From positions 1-64,000 of the forward strand of contig JBGOZF010000018.1 in the NCBI GenBank assembly GCA_041480065.1: DNA of 64,000 nucleotides, read 5' to 3'. This document shows positions 25,438 to 34,557 of this stretch, one piece after another; the stretch's first letter is position 1, and each line of letters begins with the position of its first letter. The notes under the pieces were generated by a model. The model searched no databases and had not been told where the DNA came from. It saw nothing but the letters and a program-made list of their open reading frames with translations. Position numbers and translations under genes: made by a program. This DNA comes from Fen-999 sp041480065. Its GTDB lineage: Bacteria > Pseudomonadota > Gammaproteobacteria > Burkholderiales > Rhodocyclaceae.

Positions 25438-27054
25438 ATGGCGACTGCCGAATCGACCTTACCCTTGACCCTGGAGGCATTCAACCGCCTCGATGCGCGG
25501 CAGAAGATCGGCGCGATGATCGCCATCGCGCTCGCTATCGCCTTGCTCGTCGGGGGCTGGCTGTGGGCCATGGAACCGCCATACGGGGTCGTCTTCGCCA
25601 ATCTTTCGGAACAGGACGGTGGCCAGATCATCGCCGCGCTCGACCAGCAGAACGTTCCCCACAAGATATCCGAAGGCGGCACGGCAATCCTGGTGCCGGC
25701 AAACCAGGTCCATGAAGTGCGGCTTCGTCTCGCCTCCCAGGGCCTGCCCAAGGGAGGCCTGGTCGGGTTCGAGGTCATGGAAACGCAGAAACTCGGCATC
25801 AGCCAATTCGCCGAGCAGATCAACTACCAACGCGCGCTGGAAGGCGAACTGGCGCGCTCGATCCAGTCGCTCGCCGCCGTCCGGGGTGCACGCGTGCATC
25901 TGGCGATTCCCAAGCAGACGGCTTTTCTCCGCGACGACCAGAAACCGACGGCGTCGGTGCTGGTGAACCTCCATCCGGGGCGCACCCTGGACCCTTCGCA
26001 GGTGGCCGGCATCGTGCATCTGGTTTCGTCCAGCGTGCCGCAACTCGCTCCTGACCAGGTCAGCGTCATCGACCAGACCGGCAATCTGATTTCCAAGCAG
26101 AGCGGCATGGTCAGCGAATCCGGCCTCAATCCCTCCCAGATCAGCTATCTGCGCGAAGTCGAGCAGGAATACCGCCGCCGTGCCGAGGCGATCCTGACGC
26201 CGATGGTCGGCGCCTCGAATGTGCGCGCCCAGGTGACAGCCGACATCGATTTCTCGCAGGTCGAGCAGGTCGCCGAAACCTACAAGCCGAATCCGACGCC
26301 CGACACCGCGGTGCGCAGCCAGCAGACTTCCGAATCCGGCACCGCCGGCCCCGGAGGCGCGGCAGGCGTGCCCGGCGCCCTGACCAACCAGCCGCCGGTA
26401 CCGGCCACCGCGCCGATCACCAACCCGGCGGTCGGCGGCGGCGCGGCCGGCGGAGGCGCCCAGGCGCAGAACAACTTCAGCAGGAATGCCACGGTCAACT
26501 ACGAGGTCGACAAGACCGTCAAGCACACCAAGGGCGCACCGGGCGTAATTCGTCGCATCGCTGTCGCGGTCGTCATCAATCACAAGCAGGATGCGGCCAA
26601 GGGCAAGGCATCGCCGCTGACGGACACCGAGATGAAACAGGCGACGGCACTCGTCCAGGAAGCCGTCGGCTTCGACAAGACGCGGGGCGACACGGTCAAT
26701 GTCGCCAACGTCTCGTTCGCGGCAGCCGAGCGCGAGGCGGTGCCGGAAACACCGATCTGGAAGGATCCCTGGCTGATCGCCACGGCCAAGGAGGCCGCCA
26801 AATGGCTCCTGTATGCCGGACTGGCCTGGCTGCTTTGGACCAAGGCGTTCAAGCCGCTGTTCGAGATGTTCGCGGCAGCGGCGCACCGTGTCGAGGTCGA
26901 ACAGGCGAACCGCGCCGAAATGGCTATCGAAGGCCATGCCGGCGCCCGGGGACCAAGACCCTTCGACGCCAAGCTGCAGCAGGCGAGGGATCTTGCCAAG
27001 CAGGATCCCAAGCTGGTCGCCGGCGTGATCAAGGAGTGGGTCAGTGGGCAATAG
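25438..27054 (+). CDS. fliF: flagellar MS-ring protein
   Basis: The protein has 538 aa. Membrane segment 1 is at about 25-45 (IGAMIAIALAIALLVGGWLW) and the second near 455-475 (WLLYAGLAWLLW). The ring-building periplasmic domain between them contains YLREVEQEYRRRAEAILTPM and an alanine/glycine/proline-rich loop. The C-terminus (PFDAKLQQARDLAKQDPKLV, then AGVIKEWV) binds FliG. FliF forms the ring on which rotor and export gate assemble. It is the first gene of a plus-strand cluster extending to fliR. Confidence 0.97.
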   Translation: MATAESTLPLTLEAFNRLDARQKIGAMIAIALAIALLVGGWLWAMEPPYGVVFANLSEQDGGQIIAALDQQNVPHKISEGGTAILVPANQVHEVRLRLASQGLPKGGLVGFEVMETQKLGISQFAEQINYQRALEGELARSIQSLAAVRGARVHLAIPKQTAFLRDDQKPTASVLVNLHPGRTLDPSQVAGIVHLVSSSVPQLAPDQVSVIDQTGNLISKQSGMVSESGLNPSQISYLREVEQEYRRRAEAILTPMVGASNVRAQVTADIDFSQVEQVAETYKPNPTPDTAVRSQQTSESGTAGPGGAAGVPGALTNQPPVPATAPITNPAVGGGAAGGGAQAQNNFSRNATVNYEVDKTVKHTKGAPGVIRRIAVAVVINHKQDAAKGKASPLTDTEMKQATALVQEAVGFDKTRGDTVNVANVSFAAAEREAVPETPIWKDPWLIATAKEAAKWLLYAGLAWLLWTKAFKPLFEMFAAAAHRVEVEQANRAEMAIEGHAGARGPRPFDAKLQQARDLAKQDPKLVAGVIKEWVSGQ

Positions 27055-27099
27055 CATCCGCCCTGCTCGTCTGCCGGCAAACGCTTAGGAATCCACGCG

Positions 27100-28104
27100 A
27101 TGAGTTCTCCGGACGAGGGGCTCGAAAAAAGCGCCATGCTCCTGCTCTCGCTGGGCGAGGACGAGGCTGCCGAAATCCTGAAGCACCTGGGCCCGCGGGA
27201 AGTGCAGAGGCTCGGCCACGCCATGGCGCAGATGCGGGCCGTGCCGAGAGAGCGCGTCGAATCCGTGCTCGACGAACTCGATCAGCATTCCGCCAAGGGC
27301 TCGCCCCTCGAAGGCGACGAAGCCAAGATCAAGGCCATGCTGACCAAGGCACTCGGCGACGACAAGGCCGCCAACCTGATCTCGCGCATACTCCAGGGCG
27401 GCGACACGGCGGGTATCGAGGGGCTCAAGTGGATGGATGCCGCCACGGTCGCGGATCTCATCAAGAACGAGCACCCGCAGATCATCGCCACGATCCTGGT
27501 GCATCTCGAATTCGATCACGCCGGAGAGATTCTCAAGCATTTCAGCGAGCGCCTGCGCAACGACGTGGTGCTGCGCGTCGCCACGCTCGACGGTGTCCAG
27601 CCCGAAGCCCTGCGTGAGCTCAACGACGCGATGAGAAGAGTACTGGCGGGCGCCTCCGGCAACTTGAAGAAGACGGTCATGGGCGGGATTCGACAAGCCG
27701 CCGAGATACTCAACTTCGTCGGCCAGGCGGCCGAGACCTCGATCATCGACAATGTCCGCGAGTACGACCCCGACCTGGCGCAGAAGATCCTCGACGAGAT
27801 GTTCGTGTTCGAGAACCTGATCGATGTCGACGACCGTGGCATCCAACTGCTGCTGCGCGAAATCCAGTCCGACTCCCTTATCCTGGCGTTGAAAGGTTCG
27901 TCGCCAGAACTGCGCGAGAAGATCTTCAAGAACATGTCGCAGCGGGCGGCGGAAATGCTCAGGGAAGACCTCGAAGCCAAAGGCCCGGTGCGCGTTTCGG
28001 AAGTGGAGGCGGAGCAGAAGGAGATTCTCAAGATCGCCCGCCGGCTCGCCGACGAGGGGCAAATCGTCCTCGGCGGCAAGGGCGGCGAGGACCAGATGAT
28101 ATGA
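27100..28104 (+). CDS. fliG: flagellar motor switch protein
   Basis: The 334-aa protein has the three FliG domains in order. The N-terminal part binds FliF (EGLEKSAMLLLSLGEDEAAE). The middle contains the EHPQ motif (KNEHPQIIATILVHLEFDHA), and the C-terminal torque domain carries charged residues (VFENLIDVDDRGIQLLLREI). It forms the rotor face that meets the stator. It starts 45 bases after fliF. Confidence 0.97.
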   Translation: MSSPDEGLEKSAMLLLSLGEDEAAEILKHLGPREVQRLGHAMAQMRAVPRERVESVLDELDQHSAKGSPLEGDEAKIKAMLTKALGDDKAANLISRILQGGDTAGIEGLKWMDAATVADLIKNEHPQIIATILVHLEFDHAGEILKHFSERLRNDVVLRVATLDGVQPEALRELNDAMRRVLAGASGNLKKTVMGGIRQAAEILNFVGQAAETSIIDNVREYDPDLAQKILDEMFVFENLIDVDDRGIQLLLREIQSDSLILALKGSSPELREKIFKNMSQRAAEMLREDLEAKGPVRVSEVEAEQKEILKIARRLADEGQIVLGGKGGEDQMI

Positions 28105-28144
28105 ACGCGCGCCTCCGGCGGCGGGACTACGTGGTGACTGGGGC

Positions 28145-28756
28145 ATGAGCGGTCTCACTGCATGGGAGCGCTGGGAACTCAACAGCCTGGATGACAAGGC
28201 GCCGGCCAAGCCGGGTGTTGTCGAGCCGGCCGTCGCCCTGCCCACTGCCGATGAACTCGACCGTATCCGCCAAGCGGCGCAGGAGGAAGGGTATTCCGCC
28301 GGATATGCGGCAGGCCGGGCGGCGGCTCAGGAAGAAGCGACGCGCATTGGTAACGCTGCGGCCAAGCTCGACCAGGCGCTCGCCGGATTCGACCAGCAGG
28401 TTGGCGAGGAACTGGTGGCGCTGGCGATGGAAATTGCGCGCCAGGTGTTGCGGCGGGAAATCATCGCCCGACCGGAGATCATTCTCGACGTCGTTCGCGA
28501 AGCCCTGCTTGAGTTGCCGCATCAGCATGCGGCGATCTACCTGCATCCGGACGACGCGACCCTTGTGCGCAACGCCGTCGGCGAGGCACTCGCCCACGCC
28601 GGCCATCGCATCCACGAAGATCCCAACTTGAAGCGCGGCGATTGCGTGTTCGAAACCGGGGGCAGCCAGCTCGACGCTTCGGTCGCGACACGGTGGCGGC
28701 GGGTGGTCGAGAACCTGGGCTTGAATTCGGCTTGGGACGAAACGGAGGGCTCGTGA
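28145..28756 (+). CDS. fliH: flagellar export ATPase regulator
   Basis: The 203-aa protein has a helical coiled-coil with the EGYSAGYAAGRAAAQEEATR segment (a GxxxG-type repeat) and the C-terminal globular part with LALEIARQVL-like VALAMEIARQVLRREI. It binds FliI and links it to the sorting platform. Its stop overlaps the fliI start. Confidence 0.92.
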   Translation: MSGLTAWERWELNSLDDKAPAKPGVVEPAVALPTADELDRIRQAAQEEGYSAGYAAGRAAAQEEATRIGNAAAKLDQALAGFDQQVGEELVALAMEIARQVLRREIIARPEIILDVVREALLELPHQHAAIYLHPDDATLVRNAVGEALAHAGHRIHEDPNLKRGDCVFETGGSQLDASVATRWRRVVENLGLNSAWDETEGS

Positions 28757-30153
28757 GTCCGCCGCCGGATTCACAGGCCTGGCAAAGGTATCTGGCCGAC
28801 AACCGCCGGCTGGTCGAAGAGGCCAGTCCCTATCTGATCAGCGGTCGACTCACGCGCATCAGCGGGCTCGTGATGGAGGCTTCCGGTTTGAAGCTGCCGC
28901 TGGGTTCGAGCTGCAAGATACAGGTGCCGGGGGGAGGGTCGGTCGAGGCCGAAGTGGTCGGCTTCGCCGGCGAACGGCTTTACATGATGCCGAGCGAAGA
29001 CGTCTATGGTCTTGCCCCTGGCGCCCAGGTGACGCCGCTCGAAATCCCGCCGGTGCCGACGAAGGTCGGTCAGTCGATTCCTCAACGCCGGCGCGCTTTC
29101 GACCGGGCCAAGCACCTGCCCGTCGGCGATCAGTTGTTGGGCCGTGTGGTCGACGGCAACGGCCGGCCGCTCGACAGCCTCGGACCGCTTGACGCCAAGC
29201 CGTCGCGTTCGCTGTTCACCCGGCCGTTCAACCCCTTGCAGCGTGCGCCGATCGCGCAACCGCTCGATGTCGGCATCCGCGCCATCAATGGCCTGCTCAC
29301 TATCGGTCGCGGCCAGCGCATGGGCTTGTTCTCCGGCTCCGGCGTCGGCAAGAGCGTACTGCTGGGCATGATGGCGCGCTATACCGAGGCAGAGGTCATC
29401 GTCGTCGGCCTGATCGGCGAGCGCGGCCGCGAGGTCAAGGAATTCATCGAGCAGAACCTCGGCACCGAGGGACTGCAACGCTCGATCGTGGTCGCCTGTC
29501 CGGCCGACGTCAGCCCGCTGATGCGGCTTCAGGGCGCCGCGTACGCCACCACCGTAGCCGAGCACTTTCGCGATCAGGGTCGCCATGTTCTGCTGATCAT
29601 GGATTCCCTGACCCGCTATGCCATGGCCCAGCGTGAGATCGCACTCGCCGTCGGCGAACCGCCGGTTACGCGCGGCTATCCGCCCTCGGTCTTCGCCCGC
29701 CTGCCCCAGTTGGTGGAGCGGGCCGGCAACGGTCCCAGCGGCGGCGGTTCGATCACCGGCTTCTACACGGTGCTTGCCGAAGGCGACGACCAGCAGGACC
29801 CGATCGCCGATGCCGCGCGCGCGATTCTCGACGGCCATATCGTGCTCACGCGCAGCCTGGCCGACAGCGGTCACTATCCGGCGATCGACATCGAGCAGTC
29901 GATTTCACGGGCCATGACGAACCTCGTTTCCCCGACCCAACTGGAACTGATACGTCGTTTCAAGCAGCTCTACTCGCGCCACCAGCGGGCGCGAGACCTC
30001 CTGGCGGTCGGTGCTTACCAGCCTGGATCAGACCCTTTGCTCGATCAGGCCATCGCGCTCTATCCGAGGATGGAGAAATTTCTTCAGCAGGCAATCCCGG
30101 AACGTGCCGACACCACGGACAGCGTTGACGCGCTGACCAGGCTGTTCTCATGA
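28753..30153 (+). CDS. fliI: flagellum-specific export ATPase
   Basis: The 466-aa protein starts at GTG, overlapping the fliH stop and preceded by GGAGGG; longer upstream starts in this frame lie within fliH. Walker A is GSGVGKS at 195-201, Walker B VLLIMDSLTRYA, with the family motif LARLPQLVERAG-like RLPQLVERAGNGPSGGGSIT. It hydrolyses ATP to help unload export substrates at the gate. Length is normal (about 450). Confidence 0.96.
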   Translation: MSPPPDSQAWQRYLADNRRLVEEASPYLISGRLTRISGLVMEASGLKLPLGSSCKIQVPGGGSVEAEVVGFAGERLYMMPSEDVYGLAPGAQVTPLEIPPVPTKVGQSIPQRRRAFDRAKHLPVGDQLLGRVVDGNGRPLDSLGPLDAKPSRSLFTRPFNPLQRAPIAQPLDVGIRAINGLLTIGRGQRMGLFSGSGVGKSVLLGMMARYTEAEVIVVGLIGERGREVKEFIEQNLGTEGLQRSIVVACPADVSPLMRLQGAAYATTVAEHFRDQGRHVLLIMDSLTRYAMAQREIALAVGEPPVTRGYPPSVFARLPQLVERAGNGPSGGGSITGFYTVLAEGDDQQDPIADAARAILDGHIVLTRSLADSGHYPAIDIEQSISRAMTNLVSPTQLELIRRFKQLYSRHQRARDLLAVGAYQPGSDPLLDQAIALYPRMEKFLQQAIPERADTTDSVDALTRLFS

Positions 30154-30199
30154 GCTAGAATTGATTTGCGCTTCAACCAAAACAGAGTGATTCATCACC

Positions 30200-30649
30200 G
30201 TGAACAAAGACTTTCCCCTGCAGTCGATACTCGATTTGTCCCAGTTGAAACTAGAGGAATCGACCCGCCGGCTTGGCGAATTGATCGCCGGCGAACAGGA
30301 AGCAGCCAAGCGGCTCGAGTTGCTGATCCAGTATCGCGACGAATACCATGGCCGTTTCCTGGCGGCAGCCCGCGACGGTCTCGGCCGCGAGCAGTGGCGC
30401 AACTACCAATTCTTTCTTGAGAAACTGGACTCGGCAATCGGCCAGGCAAAAGACATGATGGCGCGCTCGCAGGAACTCACCACGGCCGGCCAGCAGGACT
30501 GGCTGCACAAGCGTGGCCGCGTGAAGGCCTTCGACACCCTGGCCCATCGCCATCAGGCGCAGGTCAATTACCAGGAGTCGCGCGAGGAACAGAAGAACCT
30601 CGACGAACGGGCCGCGCGCGACCATACCGCCAAGAAGATCGAGGACTGA
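30200..30649 (+). CDS. fliJ: flagellar export chaperone
   Basis: The 149-aa protein starts at GTG. It is a long, charged, helical coiled-coil (LDLSQLKLEESTRRLGELIA to the end), the FliJ pattern, and stimulates FliI and the gate. The 46-base gap before it is AT-richer and contains a short palindrome (GTGAT-TC-ATCAC at 30187-30198) next to the start. Confidence 0.9.
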   Translation: MNKDFPLQSILDLSQLKLEESTRRLGELIAGEQEAAKRLELLIQYRDEYHGRFLAAARDGLGREQWRNYQFFLEKLDSAIGQAKDMMARSQELTTAGQQDWLHKRGRVKAFDTLAHRHQAQVNYQESREEQKNLDERAARDHTAKKIED

Positions 30650-30673
30650 ACTCCCCGGCGTTGGGGGACTCAA

Positions 30674-30690
30674 TGGCACGCCCCTTGCAT
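30674..30690 (+). promoter_or_regulatory. perfect sigma-54 promoter of fliK
   Basis: TGGCACG (30674-30680), CCCC and TTGCA (30685-30689) match the sigma-54 consensus at every conserved position. The fliK ATG is 35 bases downstream. It splits the cluster into fliF-J and fliK-R transcripts. Confidence 0.96.
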
Positions 30691-30724
30691 CACATCCCGG
30701 CAGACATGCGACGAGGATACCAAG

Positions 30725-31795
30725 ATGCCTGAAATTGCCGTTGCCGCCAGCCCTCCTGCCGCCGCAAACCCGGTGCCTGCAGCGACCGGCAAATCCGCCG
30801 CGGTTCCCGCCGACGGACAGCCTGCGGATCCTTTTGCGGCGGTGCTCCAGCAGCAGATGGAAAACCCGGTTGATCAGGCGACAGCCATCAGGGCCGCAGC
30901 AGTTGCCACAACGGCAACCGACCCCGTCCCGGCCGGGGATCTCGCCGCATTGCTGCCGATGCTGATGGGCAGTGCGATGTTCGCAGGCACCGCGCCAACG
31001 GAGGTGGTGAGCCAGGGAACGAAGAAGACCGCCGCAGACGACGCAGACCCCGGCGGCTCCGCGACCCCTCTTGTGCTCGCCCTGCCAACGGTGATGGCTG
31101 CACCCATCGTGACTCCTTCTGAAACTACAGCAAGCACCGCGAGCGCAGGGGCGGCAAACACTGGATCGACGACGGCAGTGACGGCAAATCTTGCCGCGGT
31201 GCCGGAGCTTGCCGCCGAGGGTGCCAAACAGGACGTGAAGAGCAGCGAAAGCTTCGAGGCGCTGTTGGCCGACAACCGCGACGTTCGCGCCGCCGGCCTG
31301 CCGGCCAACCCGATTCATGCCGCGCCGGTTGCCAGTCCAGCATCCGCCGCCGGCAGCCACAATGTCGAAACAGCCGTCGGCAGCCATGGTTGGGATGCCG
31401 AAGTCGGCAACCACCTGGTCTGGATGTCCGGCAGTCATGCAAGCCGTGCCGAACTGGTCCTGACGCCACCCCAGATGGGAAAGATCGAGATATCCCTGAC
31501 CATGTCGGGCGATCAGGCGACCGCCACTTTCGTCTCGGCAAACCCGGCGGTACGCGAAGCAATCGAAAGCGCGGTGCCGCGATTGCGCGAAATCCTCGCC
31601 GATGCCGGCGTCACGCTCGGCCAGACGCAGGTCGGCTCGGAGGCGCCCAAGCAATGGGCAAACGACGGTGAAAACAGGGATAATTCCTTCAGGGGCTCAG
31701 CCATCGCGCTTGGCGGCGTCGGATCGCATGCGTCGGCGACCGGGGCGGCCTCCTGGACAGTGGCCGGTCGCGGCTTGGTCGATGTGTTTGCCTGA
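30725..31795 (+). CDS. fliK: flagellar hook-length control protein
   Basis: The 356-aa protein has a low-complexity alanine/threonine/proline-rich N-terminal two thirds, as usual for the FliK ruler region. The conserved C-terminal Flg_hook domain is about 235-310 (RAELVLTPPQMGKIEISLTM, then FVSANPAVREAIESAVPRLR, then EILADAGVTLG). It measures the hook and triggers the export switch through FlhB. It sits in the expected place before fliL and has its own sigma-54 promoter. Confidence 0.93.
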   Translation: MPEIAVAASPPAAANPVPAATGKSAAVPADGQPADPFAAVLQQQMENPVDQATAIRAAAVATTATDPVPAGDLAALLPMLMGSAMFAGTAPTEVVSQGTKKTAADDADPGGSATPLVLALPTVMAAPIVTPSETTASTASAGAANTGSTTAVTANLAAVPELAAEGAKQDVKSSESFEALLADNRDVRAAGLPANPIHAAPVASPASAAGSHNVETAVGSHGWDAEVGNHLVWMSGSHASRAELVLTPPQMGKIEISLTMSGDQATATFVSANPAVREAIESAVPRLREILADAGVTLGQTQVGSEAPKQWANDGENRDNSFRGSAIALGGVGSHASATGAASWTVAGRGLVDVFA

Positions 31796-31827
31796 GGACA
31801 CGCTGCAGAATTCCGGGGAGATGAAGC

Positions 31828-32418
31828 ATGGCTGAAGCCAAGAAGGCTGAGGGCGGCGAAGGCGAACAGCCGGCGCCGAAAAAGAAAAGCAAGCTCCTGC
31901 TGATCATCATCATCGCCGTCGTCGCGGTCGTTCTGATCGGCGGCGGCGCCGCCTATCTGTTGATGGGCAAGAAGAAGACGCCAGCCGAGGATGAAGGCGA
32001 CGAAGCACCGGCCAAGGAGGCAAAAGCCAAGCAGGAGCAAAGCGCCGAGGCGGCGCCGGTGTTCGTCAAGCTCGATGCCTTCACGGTCAAGCTGCAAACC
32101 GAAACCCAGGATGCCTACCTGCAGGCGGTTCCGGAACTGCGTGTGCTCGACGTGCACATCGGCGACAAAGTCAAGGTCTACATGCCGGAGATCCGGCACA
32201 AGGTATTGCTGATCCTGGCCGGCAAGAAGGCGTCGGAGCTTTCCACGCCGCAGGGCGTTCAGCAGTTGTCGAACGAGATGCGCGTCACCATCAACGGCAT
32301 CATCGAGCCGACGCCTCAGCGCAAGAAGGGCAAGGTGGCGACGGCAGAACCCGGAGATCTGGCCGCAGCCGACGACCCCGTCCAGGCGGTACTGTTCACC
32401 TCCTTCATCGTGCAATAG
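31828..32418 (+). CDS. fliL: flagellar basal-body-associated protein
   Basis: The 196-aa protein has a lysine-rich cytoplasmic N-terminus, one membrane segment (about 23-46, LLLIIIIAVVAVVLIGGGAA) and a periplasmic FliL domain (VFVKLDAFTVKL, then PEIRHKVLLILAGKKASELS). FliL surrounds the stator and supports torque under load. It is 32 bases after fliK and 32 before fliM. Confidence 0.94.
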   Translation: MAEAKKAEGGEGEQPAPKKKSKLLLIIIIAVVAVVLIGGGAAYLLMGKKKTPAEDEGDEAPAKEAKAKQEQSAEAAPVFVKLDAFTVKLQTETQDAYLQAVPELRVLDVHIGDKVKVYMPEIRHKVLLILAGKKASELSTPQGVQQLSNEMRVTINGIIEPTPQRKKGKVATAEPGDLAAADDPVQAVLFTSFIVQ

Positions 32419-32450
32419 CAGGACATGACGCCGCGCACCATCCAGACAGC

Positions 32451-33434
32451 ATGAGCCAGGACTTTCTCTCCCAGGAAGAGGTCGACGCCCTGCTCAAGGG
32501 CGTTACCGGTGAAACCGAGGAAGCCGCCGCCGAGGAGGAAACCGGCGGCGTCAAGCCTTACGATCTCGGCCGCCAGGAGCGCATCGTCCGCGGCCGCATG
32601 CCGACTCTCGAACTGATCAACGAGCGTTTTGCGCGCCTGTTGCGCATCGGTCTGTTCAACTACATGCACAAGGGTACCGAGATCTCGGTCGGCCCGATCA
32701 AGGTGCAGAAATACAGTGAGTTCATCCGCAATCTGGTGGTGCCGACCAACCTCAATCTGGTCACCCTCAAGCCTCTGCGCGGCACCGCGCTGGTGGTGTT
32801 CGACCCCAACCTGGTGTTCCTGATCGTGGACAGCATGTTCGGGGGCGACGGCCGCTTCCATACCCGGGTCGAGGGGCGCGATTTCACGCCGACCGAGCAG
32901 CGCATCATCCAGGGACTGCTCAACGTCTTCTTCTCCGAGTACGAGAAGGCCTGGAAGCCCGTGTTCGAAATCAAGTTCGACTACGTGCGCTCGGAAATGA
33001 ACACCCAGTTCGCCAATATCGCGACACCGTCGGAAATCGTGGTGGCCATCACTTTCACAATGGAACTCGGCGGTAATTCGGCGGAGATGCATCTGTGCAT
33101 TCCCTACGCCATGGTCGAGCCGATTCGCGATGTGCTCTACAGCACAATGCATAGCGAGCAGGCGGGCGCCGACCGGCGCTGGACGAGCATGCTCTCGCAG
33201 CAACTGCAACTGGCAGAGGTGGAACTGGTCGCCCCCCTGGGCAGCAGCGAAATGAGCCTGCGCGATATCGTGAACATGAAGGTGGGCGACGTTCTGCCGC
33301 TCAGCGTGGATGACCACGTACCCGTGATGGTGGATGGCGTACCGGTCATGGACTGCCGCTACGGTGTTCGCAACGGCCAGTACGCCCTGAGGGTGGAACG
33401 TTTCCTGGCTGTCGACGAGACAGAGCACGGATAG
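32451..33434 (+). CDS. fliM: flagellar motor switch protein
   Basis: The protein has 327 aa. The N-terminal CheY-P binding peptide is intact (FLSQEEVDALLKGV). The central CheC-like domain (KYSEFIRNLVVPTNLNLVTL, FGGDGRFHTRVEGRDFTPTE) and C-terminal SpoA domain (LRDIVNMKVGDVLPL) follow. It passes the CheY-P signal to rotor direction. Confidence 0.97.
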   Translation: MSQDFLSQEEVDALLKGVTGETEEAAAEEETGGVKPYDLGRQERIVRGRMPTLELINERFARLLRIGLFNYMHKGTEISVGPIKVQKYSEFIRNLVVPTNLNLVTLKPLRGTALVVFDPNLVFLIVDSMFGGDGRFHTRVEGRDFTPTEQRIIQGLLNVFFSEYEKAWKPVFEIKFDYVRSEMNTQFANIATPSEIVVAITFTMELGGNSAEMHLCIPYAMVEPIRDVLYSTMHSEQAGADRRWTSMLSQQLQLAEVELVAPLGSSEMSLRDIVNMKVGDVLPLSVDDHVPVMVDGVPVMDCRYGVRNGQYALRVERFLAVDETEHG

Positions 33435-33442
33435 GAGCAATC

Positions 33443-33871
33443 ATGAACGACAAGGTCGAAGACAACCAGGTTTCCGAGGACGACTGGGCAGCGGCAATGA
33501 ACGAGCAGGCGGTACCCGCGGCTGCGCAGCCGGCCGCCGCGCCAGCTGCCGCCGCCGCGGCAAAAATGTTCGAACAATTCGGCAGCGGCCAGCAGAATGC
33601 CGGTCCGGTCCAGGGCTTCGACATGATCATGGACATCCCGGTCCGGCTCACCGTCGAGTTGGGGCGAACCAAGATTTCGATCCGCAACCTGCTGCAACTG
33701 GCCCACGGATCGGTTGTGGAACTCGACGGTCTCGCCGGAGAACCGATGGACGTGCTGGTCAACGGGACGCTCATCGCGCAAGGCGAAGTCGTCGTAGTGA
33801 ACGACAAGTTCGGCATCCGCCTTACCGACATCATCACGCCGCAGGAGCGGCTGCATAAGCTGAATCGTTAG
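33443..33871 (+). CDS. fliN: flagellar motor switch protein
   Basis: The 142-aa protein has an alanine/glutamine-rich N-terminus (25-45) and a C-terminal SpoA domain (65-140: MDIPVRLTVELGRTKISIRN, then LAHGSVVELDGLAGEPMDVL, then VVNDKFGIRLTDII). It forms the lower C-ring and docks FliH. It starts 8 bases after fliM. The next gene is 248 bases away, a long gap for this cluster. Confidence 0.97.
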   Translation: MNDKVEDNQVSEDDWAAAMNEQAVPAAAQPAAAPAAAAAAKMFEQFGSGQQNAGPVQGFDMIMDIPVRLTVELGRTKISIRNLLQLAHGSVVELDGLAGEPMDVLVNGTLIAQGEVVVVNDKFGIRLTDIITPQERLHKLNR

Positions 33872-33901
33872 CGTGAAAAACGCAACTGAGGCACATGGTG
33901 A

Positions 33902-33960
33902 TTTCGAGCGGAGCGAGCCAATCAGTAGCCTCCCCGCGAGGGGAGGATCGGAGGGGCGGG
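33902..33960 (+). repeat. dispersed intergenic repeat, copy A
   Basis: The stretch with CGAGCGGAGCGAGCC, then AGTAGCCTCC, then the palindrome CCTCCCC-GCGA-GGGGAGG and a G-rich tail recurs with small changes at 43756-43818, in the flgG-flgF gap. It can fold into a hairpin (arms 33929-33935 and 33940-33946). No protein is encoded. Confidence 0.75.
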
Positions 33961-34012
33961 ACCTTTTGCCCGCTTGAGGCGCTGCGAAGGCCGCGTATTT
34001 CATGATGCGGGG

Positions 34013-34092
34013 TGGCTCATCGGAGCCATGAAAGTTATAGGGTACCCCCGAGGAAACTCGGCTTTCCCCCTCTGCTCCGCCGTTATCGGCGG
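34013..34092 (+). other. three successive small hairpins before fliO
   Basis: TGGCTC-ATCG-GAGCCA (34013-34028), CCGAG-GAAA-CTCGG (34048-34061, a GNRA tetraloop) and CCGCCG-TTAT-CGGCGG (34077-34092) lie within 80 bases in the leader of fliO. They may act in the RNA of the long fliN-fliO gap, but no known riboswitch pattern is recognised. Confidence 0.5.
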
Positions 34093-34119
34093 CGCGGTCG
34101 TTCGTATGCTGACAGCGCA

Positions 34120-34557
34120 ATGGCACTCGATATTCCGTCCATGCGCGCTCGCCTTCCGATCACCCTCGGCTTGCTGCAGCCGGCACTGGCCGGCGCGCAA
34201 ACCGCGTCGCCCAGCCAGGATCTTGGCGGCAGCATCATCCAGTTGCTGCTCGGGCTGGCGATTGTGCTTGCACTGCTGTTCGCCAGTTTGTGGCTGCTCA
34301 AGCGTCTTTCGGCTCCGCGCGGCGATGCCGCCGGGCTCATGCGTGTGGTTGCCGGCACCGCCGTCGGGACACGCGAACGGGTGGTGGTGATCGAGGTTGG
34401 CACGACCTGGCTGGTAGTTGGTGTCGCACCCGGACGGGTGTCGGCGCTGGCTGAAATACCGCGAGCCAGCCTGCCGCCCGAAACCGATCCGCCGCAGCCG
34501 AGGGACTTCGCCGGCCGGCTGAAACAACTGCTCGCTCGCGGCAACAATGCGCGCTAG
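34120..34557 (+). CDS. fliO: flagellar biosynthetic protein FliO
   Basis: The protein has 145 aa from this ATG; another ATG seven codons later (34141) is equally possible, and neither has a good ribosome site. It has a signal-like N-terminus, one membrane segment (about 42-62, QLLLGLAIVLALLFASLWLL) and the FliO domain (RVVAGTAVGTRERVVVIEVG, then TWLVVGVAPGRVSALAEI). FliO helps assemble the FliP ring. Its end overlaps fliP by 11 bases. Earlier in-frame codons run into the repeat-hairpin gap and are unlikely to be translated. Confidence 0.85.
   Translation: MALDIPSMRARLPITLGLLQPALAGAQTASPSQDLGGSIIQLLLGLAIVLALLFASLWLLKRLSAPRGDAAGLMRVVAGTAVGTRERVVVIEVGTTWLVVGVAPGRVSALAEIPRASLPPETDPPQPRDFAGRLKQLLARGNNAR

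Noticed and set aside
33974..34390. 138-codon frame starting before fliO
   Set aside because: It crosses the hairpin region and the fliO coding region in another frame and has no recognisable domain.
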